Positions 8,961 through 18,649 of a DNA stretch of 64,000 bases are shown one piece after another. Each line of letters starts with the position of its first letter. The stretch's first letter is position 1. The stretch covers positions 89,317 to 153,316 of the forward strand of contig JAFDVS010000065.1 of the NCBI GenBank assembly GCA_018268935.1, read 5' to 3'. The notes beneath the pieces are model-generated. The model was not told the DNA's origin. It saw only the letters and a program-made list of their open reading frames with translations, and ran no database searches. Source of the DNA: Acidobacteriota bacterium. Lineage in GTDB: Bacteria > Acidobacteriota > Terriglobia > Bryobacterales > Bryobacteraceae. Position numbers and translations under genes: made by a program.

Positions 8961-9364
8961 CAGTTACGCTCGATGAAAAGCGTTATGCCATGCTGCTTGC
9001 CAAAGTAGCTCCCAGAGTAATCCGAACCGCGGCGGAGAACGGCCGTGCGCTCGCCACCGTGGAATCGCTCATGGAAAAAGGCGAACGCAACCTGAGTCCC
9101 GAAGAAGGTGAACTCCTCGACCTCCTCACGAACCTGATCCGCGATTATGAATCGGCGGTCATACCGCCTCGAGAGAAATCCAAACCACACGACATGGTGG
9201 CGTTCCTGTTGGAGCAGCGCGGATTGGCCCCCAAGGACCTATGGCCCGTTGTCGGCTCAAAGAGCCGGGTGTAGGAGATCCTCGCCGGTAAACGCTCCGT
9301 CACGAAAGAACAAGCCAAAAGACTTGCTGACTTTTTCCATGTCGGCGTCGGCCTATTCATCTGA
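8948..9364 (+). pseudogene. HigA-like antitoxin interrupted by an amber codon
   Basis: From ATG 8948 the frame encodes 108 residues of a HigA/COG5499-type antitoxin (helical N-terminal part, LMEKGERNLSPEEGELLDLL, then MVAFLLEQRGLAPKDLW) and hits TAG at 9272-9274. The same frame continues for 29 codons with the expected C-terminal helix-turn-helix part (EILAGKRSVTKEQAKRLADF) to TGA 9362-9364. The usual motif at the stop is V-S-E-I-L-x-G-K-R, so a single TCG to TAG change would explain it. The first 108 residues may still be made, but the DNA-binding helix is cut. Confidence 0.75.
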
Positions 9365-9397
9365 AGGCATCGGTGGCGCGCTTTGCCAGCGCCCCTC

Positions 9398-12300
9398 CTA
9401 GAACGTCACCCGCAAAGCCATCTGCCAAGACCGTGGCACATCCTGCCCCGTGATCGTCCCGAACGCCGTGTTGGTCGGCGTCGTATTCGGCGTAAGCAAA
9501 TTCGGGTGGTTCATCGCATTCAAACACTCCGCCCGGTACTGCACGCCCCAGCGCTCCGTCACCCGGAAATTCTTAATCGCGGATAAATCCCACCGCGATT
9601 GCCCGTCGCCGCGAATCCGGCTGAAGCGCAGCGGCGAGAACCGGTAGTTCGAAGCCAGTTGCTGAGCCGCATTCTTGTTAAACCCGGCGTCCGTATTGAA
9701 CCACCGGTCCACACTCCTCTGCGACTTCGACAGCACAATGCTATCCGGATTCCCCGTAAACAAAGACCACACATCCCCAAAGCCCAGCGGAGGCCCGCTC
9801 TGCCGCTGCATAATCCCATTCAACTGCCATCCCCCGGCCAAAAACTCCAACGCCCGGGGCATCTTCGATCCCCAATGCCGCCCCTTCCCAAATGGCAATT
9901 CCCAAATGCCGGAAATCACTACCCGGTGCGGCCGGTCAAACGATGAGATCGATTCATACGGCGCCGTATCCACCGCGTTCAGAAACTCAATCGCCTCCAT
10001 CGACTTCGACCACGTATACGCCAGCATCAGCGTATACCCCTTTGAAAAACGCCGCTCCAGCCGCGTCTGCAGCGAGTGATACCAGGAATACCCAATCGGC
10101 TCCGTCACCGTAATGTTCCCGAAGTGCGGGTACGGCCGCAACAAATTCGCCCGCGAAATATTCTGCCCGTAAATCGGATTCAACCCCAAAAACGGATTCC
10201 GCGAGTTCGCCGCCAGGTAGTCGATCGTCCGCTGATCCCGCACCCCCGTGCGGCTCAAATACTCCGCCGGCGTGTTATTGATGTTCTGCGACACACCTAA
10301 ACGCGTCCCCCGGCTGCTTACATACATCACTTCCGACAGCCATTGCGCCGGCAGTTCCCGCTGGAACCCGAACGACCACCGCTGCGTGTACGCCTGCGTC
10401 CGCCTCGGCTCAAAGAAACTAATCCCTTGCCCCAGGTTCGTCGACAATCCACCGCTCGAACCCGCCGGCTCAATCAGACCATTCGGAAATGGATTCGCCG
10501 TCGTCGCCACATACGTTACCCCGCTATCAAGCGATGCCTGTATCGGCGTCGATTGGCTGAACCCCGTCGCAATCGAATCCGTCTTGTTCACACCCAACGT
10601 GTCGAAGAACAATCCATAGCCCGTGCGAATCACCGTCTTCGTGTCCAATTGATACGCAATCCCGATACGCGGCATGATGTTGTTCTTCTCACCCCGCCAG
10701 TACGTCCGTGGATTCCCGCCCTGCCCCACATACGTCAATCCACCGCGCACGCGGAACGCGCTTGCCGGCAACTCCGCAATCGCCACCGGAGCATAATTCG
10801 TCTTCGCCGCCGCCTCAATCGGGCTCGCCTGATCAAACGCATACCCCGCCACCGAACGGTCATACCGCTCCGTCACCGGTGTCTCGTATTCATAGCGCAC
10901 CCCCCAATTGATGACCAGCTTCCGCGTCAGCTTCCAGTCATCCTGCAGGTACGTGCCGAACCACATATCCTGCTCCGCCAGCCGCGCCGTGCGTGTCATG
11001 CTCCCATCCGGCACGCCAAGCAAAAACGCCGCCAGCTCCCCGCCCACCGGCTGGGCAGCCGTCGTATTCAACGGCCCGCGCGTATACGTCGACGAGAAAA
11101 CCAACTGCGGCGCCACATCCAGCGGATACCGGCCCTGGTTCTCCCGGTACACACGGAAATCGCCCCCAAAACGAAAACTATGCGACCCGGCAAGCTTCGT
11201 GAACGTCGCCCCCATCGAATGCACCGTCGAGAAATTCCCGCCGTCACCGCTCTCCCAATTCGCCAACTGCGTCAACGATCCTACCTGCACGTTCGGGAAC
11301 CGCGCGATACTCTTGTCCACCAGCCCCGTCAGACGCGAAGCGAATCCCAGCGATGACAAATCAAACCCCTGCTGAATGCTCTTCTCCGTAAAGTTCGCAT
11401 AAGTCACCCCATAGCGCACGTTCATCAGGAATGTCGGGCTGAACACCTTCACATCGTCTATCGTGAACCCCCGATTCTGCCGGTTAAGAATAATTCCATT
11501 CGCCCCGGTAGTGAATACACGGTTCTTGTCTTCTTCCCAGAAATCCGTAGACATGCGCACAAACGCACGATGGTTCTGATTGAAGTTGTGATCCACCCGG
11601 ATCAGGTGCACCCACGTATCCTCCAACGCCTTCGTCGTCCGGAAATGATTATTGCGCTCCTCGCGCGTCCCCACCTGGTTGGGATCCGGCCAATACTTCA
11701 GGATGTTCTGCGCCACCGGATCCAGCCGCGATGCCGGAATCATATTCCCCGGAATCGGCGTCCGCGAAAACGTCCCATTCGCGTTCGGCGTCGTTGTGCG
11801 CGGATCGAACACCTGGTAGTTCGTTCCCAGCGCCAGCAGTCCACTCAGATCCCCCCGCCGCATCGCCGCCGTTGGAACCGTGTTCACAAAACTCTGTGGC
11901 ACCCCGAAGGAATTCGCCTCGTAGTTATAAAACCAGAACGTGCGATTCCGGATCACCGGCCCGCTCGCCCACCCGCCATACCGGTTGTCCTGATACACCG
12001 GCAGCTTCTGTCCCGCGCGATTCTGAAAAATGTTCGGTGTATCAAATGCCGAATTGCGCATCCAGTAATACAGCTCTCCATGAATCGCATTCGTCCCGCT
12101 CTTCGTGCTCACGTTCACCAGCGATCCGATGGTGTGCCCCACCGTCGCATCATAAGGCGCGGTCTGCACCTTGAATTCGCCCACCGCCGTCTGCGGCGGA
12201 ATAAAGCCCACGCGCCCCGATGTCCCCTGCGCCTGCGTATTCGACACGCCGTCCAGCGTGAACTCATTGTTATATTGCCCTGCCCCGTCGGTGGAAAACT

Positions 12301-12844
12301 GCGAGTTCTTGTTGATCGAAAACGACCCCGCCTTCGCCAGCCGCATGTCCGTCGAATTGATCACGCCCGGCGCCAGTTGCACCAGCGTCATCGGGCTCGA
12401 CCCAAAACTCGGCAACTCCTGAATGCGCCGTTGATCCACCACCTGCCCCAGCGACGAATCCACCGTCTGCAACAGCGGAGTCTCCGCCTTCACCTCCACC
12501 GTCTCCGATGTCGCGCCCACTTCCAGCGCGATATTCACTTCCACCGCCTCGTTCACACGCAATTCAATCCCATCGCGCACGAACTTCTTAAACCCGCTCA
12601 ATTCCGCCTGCACCTGATACGGCCCCGGCAACAGATACGGCAGCGTAAAATTCCCGCCCTCGTTCGTCTTCGCCGCCACAATCACACCCGTGGCGTTATT
12701 GACGGCGCGCACATCGGCGCCCATCACCACCGCCCCGGAAGCATCCGTGACGCGGCCAACGATCGTGGAACGAGTTTCCTGCGCATAGACAAAACCGGCG
12801 CAGAATATCAAGGAGCAAAGAGCCTGAAGTGTCATTACAGTCAA
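9398..12844 (-). CDS. Oar-type TonB-dependent receptor
   Basis: A 1148-residue outer-membrane protein. It has a signal peptide (MTVMTLQALCSLIFCAGFVYAQ), then a carboxypeptidase-regulatory-like domain (STIVGRVTDASGAVVMGADV to about residue 105), a plug region (about 115-240, with FTLDGVSNTQAQ) and a long beta-barrel ending in aromatic MALRVTF, as outer-membrane insertion signals do. Such receptors import or bind large substrates with energy from TonB-ExbBD; the ligand is unknown. It is divergent from a second receptor gene 55 bases away, so the two share a control region. Confidence 0.93.
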   Translation of the reverse strand: MTVMTLQALCSLIFCAGFVYAQETRSTIVGRVTDASGAVVMGADVRAVNNATGVIVAAKTNEGGNFTLPYLLPGPYQVQAELSGFKKFVRDGIELRVNEAVEVNIALEVGATSETVEVKAETPLLQTVDSSLGQVVDQRRIQELPSFGSSPMTLVQLAPGVINSTDMRLAKAGSFSINKNSQFSTDGAGQYNNEFTLDGVSNTQAQGTSGRVGFIPPQTAVGEFKVQTAPYDATVGHTIGSLVNVSTKSGTNAIHGELYYWMRNSAFDTPNIFQNRAGQKLPVYQDNRYGGWASGPVIRNRTFWFYNYEANSFGVPQSFVNTVPTAAMRRGDLSGLLALGTNYQVFDPRTTTPNANGTFSRTPIPGNMIPASRLDPVAQNILKYWPDPNQVGTREERNNHFRTTKALEDTWVHLIRVDHNFNQNHRAFVRMSTDFWEEDKNRVFTTGANGIILNRQNRGFTIDDVKVFSPTFLMNVRYGVTYANFTEKSIQQGFDLSSLGFASRLTGLVDKSIARFPNVQVGSLTQLANWESGDGGNFSTVHSMGATFTKLAGSHSFRFGGDFRVYRENQGRYPLDVAPQLVFSSTYTRGPLNTTAAQPVGGELAAFLLGVPDGSMTRTARLAEQDMWFGTYLQDDWKLTRKLVINWGVRYEYETPVTERYDRSVAGYAFDQASPIEAAAKTNYAPVAIAELPASAFRVRGGLTYVGQGGNPRTYWRGEKNNIMPRIGIAYQLDTKTVIRTGYGLFFDTLGVNKTDSIATGFSQSTPIQASLDSGVTYVATTANPFPNGLIEPAGSSGGLSTNLGQGISFFEPRRTQAYTQRWSFGFQRELPAQWLSEVMYVSSRGTRLGVSQNINNTPAEYLSRTGVRDQRTIDYLAANSRNPFLGLNPIYGQNISRANLLRPYPHFGNITVTEPIGYSWYHSLQTRLERRFSKGYTLMLAYTWSKSMEAIEFLNAVDTAPYESISSFDRPHRVVISGIWELPFGKGRHWGSKMPRALEFLAGGWQLNGIMQRQSGPPLGFGDVWSLFTGNPDSIVLSKSQRSVDRWFNTDAGFNKNAAQQLASNYRFSPLRFSRIRGDGQSRWDLSAIKNFRVTERWGVQYRAECLNAMNHPNLLTPNTTPTNTAFGTITGQDVPRSWQMALRVTF

Positions 12845-12887
12845 GTCTATCCAATCTGCGATCCAGTGTCGCCGTCCCTCCAGGGAC

Positions 12888-12893
12888 TATACT
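12888..12893 (+). promoter_or_regulatory. Candidate -10 element for a leaderless transcript
   Basis: TATACT lies six bases before the ATG at 12900. The predicted start site coincides with the ATG, and there is no Shine-Dalgarno sequence, which favours the ATG at 12900 over an in-frame GTG at 12894. No clear -35 is seen. Confidence 0.45.
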
Positions 12894-12899
12894 GTGGGC

Positions 12900-15800
12900 A
12901 TGTTCTCCAAGATGAGCTTCAGGTCGGTTTGTGTGCTGCTTGCCCTCGCCGCATGTGCAGCCCCCTCGTTTTCACAGACATTTCAGGCCCAAATCACTGG
13001 CGTCGTCCAGGATCCCTCCGGCGGGGTGATTCCCAGCGCCAAAATCACCGCCACCAACGTGGCCACCGGCATTGCCTTCTCCACCGAATCCAATGCTTCC
13101 GGCATCTATCGCCTCCCCGCACTCCCTCCCGCGCAATACCGGCTCTCCGCTTCCACCACCGGATTCAAAAGCTTTGAGCAAGGCCCCATCACCCTCCAGG
13201 TGAACGACGTCGTCGAAATCCTCATCACCCTCCAGGTGGGTGACGCCTCGGAAAAGGTCCAGGTCAGCGCCTCGGCGGAACTGCTCCAAACCGCCACCGC
13301 CACCGTCGGCCAAGTGGTCAACACCCGCTCCATTGAGAACCTTCCCCTCAACGTCCGCGACCCGCTCGCCCTCGTCGGCCTTACCGCCGGCGTCACCTTC
13401 GGCGCGAACTTCGGCAATGGCGGCGGCCAGGAACTCGGCCGCAACTTCTTTAAGTCCGACTTCAACGTCGGCGGCGGCCGATCCGGCTCCCAGGAACTCC
13501 TTCTCGATGGCGCGGCGAACACCACCCCCGATGTCAACCGCGGCATCATCAATCCACCCGTCGATTCCGTTCAGGAATTCAAGGTTCAGTCCAATTCCTA
13601 TGACGCCGAATTCGGCCGCACCACCGGCGGCATCGTCAACGTCATCACCAAGTCCGGCAGCAACGAGATCCACGGCCTCGTCTACGATTTTGAGCGCCAC
13701 AGCTTCATCGAAGCCAACAACTGGTTCAGCAACCGCGCCGGCATTCCCAATCCCTCCTTCAAGCGCCACCAGTTCGGAGGCAACCTCGGCCTCCCCATCG
13801 TGAAGAACAAGACCTTCTTCTTCGGCGACTACGAGGGACTCCGCCAAGGTTTCCCCGTCACCTTCACCACCACCGTCCCCACCGAAGCGATGAAGACCGG
13901 CAATTTCACCGGCCTCGGCAACATCACCGTCTACGACCCCAACACCCTGGTCACCAACGCCGATGGCTCCCGCACCCGCTCCCCATTCCCCGGCAACACG
14001 ATTCCCTCCACCCGCTTCGATCCGGTCTCCGTGAAGGTGATGAGCTACTACCCCACGCCCACCCTCCAGCAGAACGTCAATAACTACGTCCGCAGCCCCA
14101 AACAGGCCATCAACACCGACAAATACGACTTCCGCGCCGATCAGAACTTCGGCGATAGAACCCGCCTCTTCGGCCGCTTCTCTCAACAGGAGGACGTCCG
14201 CTACGTCCCCGGCCCTCAACCCCTTCCCATCGGCGGCGGCCGCAGCACCACCGACACCTACACCCAGGCCATGATCGACGCCACCCACGTGCTTTCCGCC
14301 AGCACCGTCGTCAACGCCCAGTTCGCCTTCTCCCGCGCTCTGGCCGCGCAATTCGGCCTCTCCAAGGGCTTCGACTTCAAACAACTCGGCTTCCCAGCCA
14401 ACCTCAATGCCATCGCCACCGATCAGTTCATCCAGGGCTCCATCGCCGATATCGGCGGCATCTCCAACGGCAGCGATTCCTTCATTCAATACCAGCCCCG
14501 TAACACCTGGACATCCCGCGCCACCGTCTCCCACCTCCGCGGCGCGCACAGCATGAAAGCAGGCGCCGACTGGCGCGTCCTCAACTTCAACGAAGGCCAG
14601 AACACCCAGCCCAACGGAACCTTCAACTTCGGCCGCACCTTCACCCAGGGCCCCAACCCGGTGCAGGCTACCGGCGCCGGTGGCCATGGCTTCGCCGATT
14701 TCCTCCTCGGCATGCCCAACAGCGGATCCATCCGCCAGTTGATGCCCATTTCCACGCAAGGCCTCTACTACGCCGCCTTCTTCCAGGATGACTGGCGCGT
14801 CAACAGCAAGCTCACACTGAACATCGGGCTCCGCTACGACATCAACGTCGGCAACCGCGAAAAGTATGGCCGCATTTCCTACTTCGATCCCACGGCCCCA
14901 CACCCTCTCGCCACTCGCGCTGGCCTGCCGAACCTCGCCGGGCTGCTGCGCTGGGTCGGTGAAGAAAACCCATCCAGCCAGCAATCCACCCCACGCACCA
15001 ACTTCGCCCCTCGCTTCGGGTTCGCCTACAAGCTCACCAAGTCCAGCGTCCTCCGCGGCGGATATGGCATCTTCTTCGCCCCGCGCAACATTCAAGGCAA
15101 CGGCACGGGAGCGGTGGCCGCTTTCCGCGATACGCCCATGGTCGCCACAATCGACGGCGGCCTCACCAACGCCAACCGTTTCAGCAACCCCTATCCCGCG
15201 GGTGTGCTCCCCGCGCTGAACAATCGTGATCCGCTTACCAACATCGGAGCCACCATCCAGGCGCCCATCTACACCACCAAGGATCCCTACGCCCAGTTGT
15301 TCAGCCTCAGCTATCAGGCGGAACTCCCCGGCAGCGTCGTCGCCCAGGTCAACTACTGGGGCAACAAGGGCACCCATCTCATCTCCGGCGGCTGGAATCT
15401 GAATCAGCTCCACCCGGTTTATCTCGCCCAGGGCAATGCGCTCAACGGCCAGGTGCGCAATCCCTTCCAGGGACTCGTCCCAGCCGGCACCGCCATCTCC
15501 GGCGCCACAATCTCGCTGCGCCAATCGCTGCTCCCCTATCCGCAGTACTCGGGCGACGGCGGCGTCTCCCAGGTTTTCGTCCCCGCCGGTAACGACACCT
15601 ACCACGCCTTCACCTTGCAGGCCGAGAAGCGGCTCTCTACAACGCTCACCTTCCTCGCCTCCTACACCCGCTCCAAAGCCATCGACGATGTCGGCGGCAT
15701 GATCGACGTCTACAATCGCCGTCTCAATAAAGTGATCTCCGCCTTCGATACCCCGAACCTGTTCGTTGGAAGCTGGGTCTATCAACTCCCCTTCGGCAAG

Positions 15801-16262
15801 GGCCGCCATTACGCCAATTCGTTGAGCGCACCGGCCAACGCCATCCTCGGCGGTTGGGACCTGAGCGGCATCGTGCGCCTGCAAAGCGGCCAACCCGTCG
15901 GCATCAGTGGCAACAATCTCGGCCGCAGCGCCAAGCTCGACAACCCCACCATTGCCCGGTGGTTTGACACAACGGCTTTCGCCCCCACACCAGCCTTCAC
16001 CATTCAGACCACCGGCCCTCGCTCCCCCGACGTCCGCAACGACGCTCTTCAGAACATCGACACTGTCCTCGTCAAGAATTTCAGCATCCCCGTCGCCAGC
16101 CGTGAAATCACCGCACAGTTCCGCGCCGAGTGCTTCAATCTCTTTAACACTCCGCGCTTCGGCTCCCCCAACGGCACGGTCACCAACCAGGCCTTCGGAA
16201 CCGTCACCAATCAGGCCAATACCTCGCGCCAGTTCCAGTTCGGCCTCAAGATCAAGTTCTGA
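12900..16262 (+). CDS. Oar-type TonB-dependent receptor
   Basis: A 1120-residue receptor with a signal peptide (VCVLLALAACAAPSFSQ), a carboxypeptidase-regulatory-like domain (QITGVVQDPSGGVIPSAKI and on to about residue 100), a plug with LLDGAANTTPDVNRG and FGRTTGGIVNVITKSGSNEI, and a barrel ending QFGLKIKF. Divergent from the receptor at 9398-12844. The genes that follow on the same strand (cupin-like protein, cyclophilin, esterase) are closely spaced and may share its transcript. Ligand not determinable from sequence. Confidence 0.93.
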   Translation: MFSKMSFRSVCVLLALAACAAPSFSQTFQAQITGVVQDPSGGVIPSAKITATNVATGIAFSTESNASGIYRLPALPPAQYRLSASTTGFKSFEQGPITLQVNDVVEILITLQVGDASEKVQVSASAELLQTATATVGQVVNTRSIENLPLNVRDPLALVGLTAGVTFGANFGNGGGQELGRNFFKSDFNVGGGRSGSQELLLDGAANTTPDVNRGIINPPVDSVQEFKVQSNSYDAEFGRTTGGIVNVITKSGSNEIHGLVYDFERHSFIEANNWFSNRAGIPNPSFKRHQFGGNLGLPIVKNKTFFFGDYEGLRQGFPVTFTTTVPTEAMKTGNFTGLGNITVYDPNTLVTNADGSRTRSPFPGNTIPSTRFDPVSVKVMSYYPTPTLQQNVNNYVRSPKQAINTDKYDFRADQNFGDRTRLFGRFSQQEDVRYVPGPQPLPIGGGRSTTDTYTQAMIDATHVLSASTVVNAQFAFSRALAAQFGLSKGFDFKQLGFPANLNAIATDQFIQGSIADIGGISNGSDSFIQYQPRNTWTSRATVSHLRGAHSMKAGADWRVLNFNEGQNTQPNGTFNFGRTFTQGPNPVQATGAGGHGFADFLLGMPNSGSIRQLMPISTQGLYYAAFFQDDWRVNSKLTLNIGLRYDINVGNREKYGRISYFDPTAPHPLATRAGLPNLAGLLRWVGEENPSSQQSTPRTNFAPRFGFAYKLTKSSVLRGGYGIFFAPRNIQGNGTGAVAAFRDTPMVATIDGGLTNANRFSNPYPAGVLPALNNRDPLTNIGATIQAPIYTTKDPYAQLFSLSYQAELPGSVVAQVNYWGNKGTHLISGGWNLNQLHPVYLAQGNALNGQVRNPFQGLVPAGTAISGATISLRQSLLPYPQYSGDGGVSQVFVPAGNDTYHAFTLQAEKRLSTTLTFLASYTRSKAIDDVGGMIDVYNRRLNKVISAFDTPNLFVGSWVYQLPFGKGRHYANSLSAPANAILGGWDLSGIVRLQSGQPVGISGNNLGRSAKLDNPTIARWFDTTAFAPTPAFTIQTTGPRSPDVRNDALQNIDTVLVKNFSIPVASREITAQFRAECFNLFNTPRFGSPNGTVTNQAFGTVTNQANTSRQFQFGLKIKF

Positions 16263-16273
16263 AATCTATCGCT

Positions 16274-16633
16274 ATGAAGAAAATCATCCTCACCGCCGTT
16301 CTCTCCAGCCTCGCCACCTTGATCGCCGTGTTCGGCCTCGTGGGCGCGGAAGTGCCCAAGAAGGTCAAACTGGAAAACGCAAAAGTCCGCGTCTCCGAAG
16401 TCACCTACATGCCCGGCGTCAAACGCGAGCGCTACATCCGCCCCACCGACCAGGTCATCGTCTTCCTCGACGAATCCAAATACCGCCGTACCGACTCCAC
16501 TACCAAGGAGCAAACCGTCCGCGAGCGCAAAAGCGGCGACGTCATCTGGCACGACAAAGGCGAAGACGCTCCCGTGCTCGAAAACCTCGGAAACAAACCC
16601 TATCGCACACTGGTAATCGAGCTCCTGAAGTAA
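16274..16633 (+). CDS. Exported cupin-like small protein
   Basis: A 119-residue protein with an N-terminal signal or anchor (MKKIILTAVLSSLATLIAVF). The remainder is a single short beta-barrel-like domain: KVRVSEVTYMPGVKRERYIRPTD, an inserted charged loop, then GDVIWHDKGEDAPVLENLG and YRTLVIELL, the pattern of small cupins that end in a family-typical 'N-x-G-x-x-P-x-R-x-L-V-I-E-L' strand. It starts 11 bases after the receptor gene. Function unknown; metal ligands of classical cupins are only partly present. Confidence 0.7.
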   Translation: MKKIILTAVLSSLATLIAVFGLVGAEVPKKVKLENAKVRVSEVTYMPGVKRERYIRPTDQVIVFLDESKYRRTDSTTKEQTVRERKSGDVIWHDKGEDAPVLENLGNKPYRTLVIELLK

Positions 16634-16644
16634 AATCATCAGTG

Positions 16645-17307
16645 ATGCAACGTAAATCAATATTCCTCGCCATAGGACTGCTCGCCCTCGTCGGCTGCTC
16701 CAGCGAAAAGCCCGCGCCTCCGAAGGAAGCCGCTACTCCGGCCACTCCGGCCCCCACGCCAGCCCCCGCCACGGAAGCCCCCAAGGCGCCCCCCGCAGCC
16801 AGCTTCAAAGTTGCCTTCGAAACCACCAAAGGCAGCTTCATCGTCGAAGTCCACCCCGATTGGGCCCCCATCGGAGCCGCCCGCTTCAAAGAACTCGTCG
16901 AAGACAAGTTCTTCGACGGCGCAGGCTTCTTCCGCGTCGTCCCCAACTTCATGGTGCAATTCGGGCTCGCCGCCGACCCGGCTAAAACCAAGAAATGGGA
17001 TACCCGCATCTCCGACGATCCCGTCATCCGCACCAACAAACGCGGCGCCATCACCTTCGCCACTGCAGGCCCCAACACCCGCACCTCCCAGCTCTTCATC
17101 AATTTCAAGAGCAACCAGTTCCTCGATGACCAGGGCTTCGCTCCCTTCGGCGAAGTCACCGGCGCGGGCATGGATGTCGTCGACAAAATCACCGCCCAGT
17201 ACGGCGAAAGCCCCGATCAGGGCGCAATCACCGCCCAGGGCAACGCCTACCTCAAGTCCCGATTCCCCAACCTCGACTTCATCAAGAAGGCCACCATCGT
17301 TCCATGA
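16645..17307 (+). CDS. Lipoprotein peptidyl-prolyl isomerase, cyclophilin type
   Basis: A 220-residue protein with a lipoprotein signal peptide (MQRKSIFLAIGLLALVGC, lipobox LVGC), a Pro/Ala-rich spacer (about residues 25-50), and a cyclophilin domain (FETTKGSFIVEVHPDWAPIG, FFRVVPNFMVQFG, RTSQLFINFKSN, FAPFGEV). It would catalyse cis-trans isomerisation of proline bonds and help folding in the periplasm. The active-site Arg of F-R-V-V-P is present. TAAAAT lies eight bases before the ATG and no Shine-Dalgarno is seen. It overlaps the following esterase gene by four bases (ATGA). Confidence 0.92.
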   Translation: MQRKSIFLAIGLLALVGCSSEKPAPPKEAATPATPAPTPAPATEAPKAPPAASFKVAFETTKGSFIVEVHPDWAPIGAARFKELVEDKFFDGAGFFRVVPNFMVQFGLAADPAKTKKWDTRISDDPVIRTNKRGAITFATAGPNTRTSQLFINFKSNQFLDDQGFAPFGEVTGAGMDVVDKITAQYGESPDQGAITAQGNAYLKSRFPNLDFIKKATIVP

Positions 17308-18077
17308 AGTTCATCCTGCTCGCTTCGCTCCTGATCCTGCCCATGCTCCACGCACGTCAGGAAACCGGCTTCCTCAATCGCTCCGTCAAGGTCCAGGGAA
17401 CGACGTATAAATACGTTGTCTACCTCCCGCCCGATTACACCAAGAGCAAGCGCTGGCCGGTCGTGCTCTTCCTCCACGGCGCGGGCGAACGCGGCGAAGA
17501 CGGGCTGGCACAATCCCAAGTCGGCATCGGCGGCGCGGTTCGCTTCCACGCGGACCGCTTCCCCGCCGTCATCGTAATGCCTCAATGCCGCAAAGAAGTC
17601 TGGTGGCCCGACCCTGCCATGGAAGCCCAGGCCCTCGCCGCTCTCGATGCCTCCATCAAAGAATTTAAGGGCGATAAATCCCGTGTCTATCTCACCGGCC
17701 TCTCCATGGGCGGCTACGGCACCTTCGCCCTCGGCGCCAAACACGCCTCCCGTTTCGCCGCCATGGCCCCCATCTGCGGCGGCGTCGTCCGCCCCAATCG
17801 CCGCGGTGTCCCGCAAGGCCCTCCTCCCACCGGCGACCCCTACGCCGAAACCGCCAAAGGCATCGGCAACAAGCCCATCTGGATCTTCCACGGCGCAGCC
17901 GATCCCACCGTCCCCGTCACCGAATCCCAGAAAATGCGCGACGCCATCAAAGCCGCCGGCGGCGACCCCAAATACACCGAATACCCCGGCGTCGGCCATA
18001 ACTCCTGGGACAAAGCCTACAACGAAATCGAATTCCCCAAATGGCTCTTTTCCCACTCCCTCCAACGCAAACCTTGA
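17304..18077 (+). CDS. Exported alpha/beta-hydrolase (carboxylesterase/PHB-depolymerase-like)
   Basis: A 257-residue protein with a short signal peptide (MKFILLASLLILPMLHA). The fold elements are in order: VVLFLHGAGERG (oxyanion region), GLSMGGYG with nucleophile Ser134, GAADPTVPV with the acid, and GVGHNSWD with the histidine. The arrangement matches the dienelactone-hydrolase/phospholipase-carboxylesterase group of secreted esterases; substrate is not evident. It is translationally coupled to the cyclophilin gene through an ATGA overlap. Confidence 0.85.
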   Translation: MKFILLASLLILPMLHARQETGFLNRSVKVQGTTYKYVVYLPPDYTKSKRWPVVLFLHGAGERGEDGLAQSQVGIGGAVRFHADRFPAVIVMPQCRKEVWWPDPAMEAQALAALDASIKEFKGDKSRVYLTGLSMGGYGTFALGAKHASRFAAMAPICGGVVRPNRRGVPQGPPPTGDPYAETAKGIGNKPIWIFHGAADPTVPVTESQKMRDAIKAAGGDPKYTEYPGVGHNSWDKAYNEIEFPKWLFSHSLQRKP

Positions 18078-18108
18078 CTCTGCTGTATTGATACAATAAA
18101 ACTTCACC

Positions 18109-18585
18109 ATGAAGGGCAACGACAAAGTCATCGCATTCCTCCAGGAAGTCCTCACCGCGGAACTTACCGCCATCAATCAGTACTTCCTCCACGCCGAAAT
18201 GATGGAGAACTGGGGTTACCTCCGCCTCGCCAAGCACACCAAAATGGAGTCCATCGAGGAAATGCGTCACGCCGAAGCCGTCCTCGAGCGCATCCTCTAT
18301 CTCGATGCCACTCCCAATATGAGTGAGCTCTTCCCCCTCCGCATCGGACAGAACGTCAAACAGCAGCTCGAAAACGACCTCGCGCTGGAATACGAAGCCA
18401 TCCCCCGCCTCAACAAGGCCATCAATTGCGCCGTCGAGGCAGGCGACAACGGCTCCCGCGATCTCTTCGAGAAAATCCTCACCGACGAAGAGAAGCACGT
18501 CGACTTCCTCGAAGCCCAGCTCCACATGATCAAGGAAATGGGCTACGAAAACTACCTCGCCCAACACATCGGCGAAGAAAAGTAA
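18109..18585 (+). CDS. bfr: Bacterioferritin
   Basis: A 158-residue four-helix protein of the usual length. All di-iron ferroxidase ligands are at the canonical positions: Glu18, Glu51, His54, Glu94, Glu127 and His130; haem-ligand Met52 is also present. It stores iron as ferric mineral in a 24-mer with haem between subunits, in the cytoplasm. Upstream AT-rich sequence contains TACAAT 11 bases before the ATG but no well-spaced -35, so its promoter is uncertain. A short hairpin follows the stop. Confidence 0.96.
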   Translation: MKGNDKVIAFLQEVLTAELTAINQYFLHAEMMENWGYLRLAKHTKMESIEEMRHAEAVLERILYLDATPNMSELFPLRIGQNVKQQLENDLALEYEAIPRLNKAINCAVEAGDNGSRDLFEKILTDEEKHVDFLEAQLHMIKEMGYENYLAQHIGEEK

Positions 18586-18588
18586 CCT

Positions 18589-18606
18589 CCGGAACCCTTT
18601 TTCCGG
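18589..18606 (+). terminator. Weak hairpin after bfr
   Basis: CCGGAA, a six-base loop, and TTCCGG form a six-base-pair stem three bases past the bfr stop. The loop carries the T run rather than the 3' side, so termination would be weak; it may instead protect the mRNA end. Confidence 0.35.
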
Positions 18607-18649
18607 AACTTTCCGCCACCCGCGCGGCAATCCCTAACAGAAGCTAACA

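Noticed and set aside
11570..13177. A 535-codon plus-strand frame crossing two receptor genes
   Set aside because: Arg/His-rich shadow of the minus-strand receptor; it continues into the other receptor out of frame.
12972..15893. A 973-codon open frame on the minus strand
   Set aside because: It is the mirror of the TonB receptor gene. Strong C bias at third positions removes stops from one antisense frame; the product is a low-complexity Gly/Ala/Val/Glu chain without domains.
18074..18097. TTGACT and TACAAT upstream of bfr as a promoter
   Set aside because: The spacing is only 12 bases, too short for a standard sigma-70 promoter.
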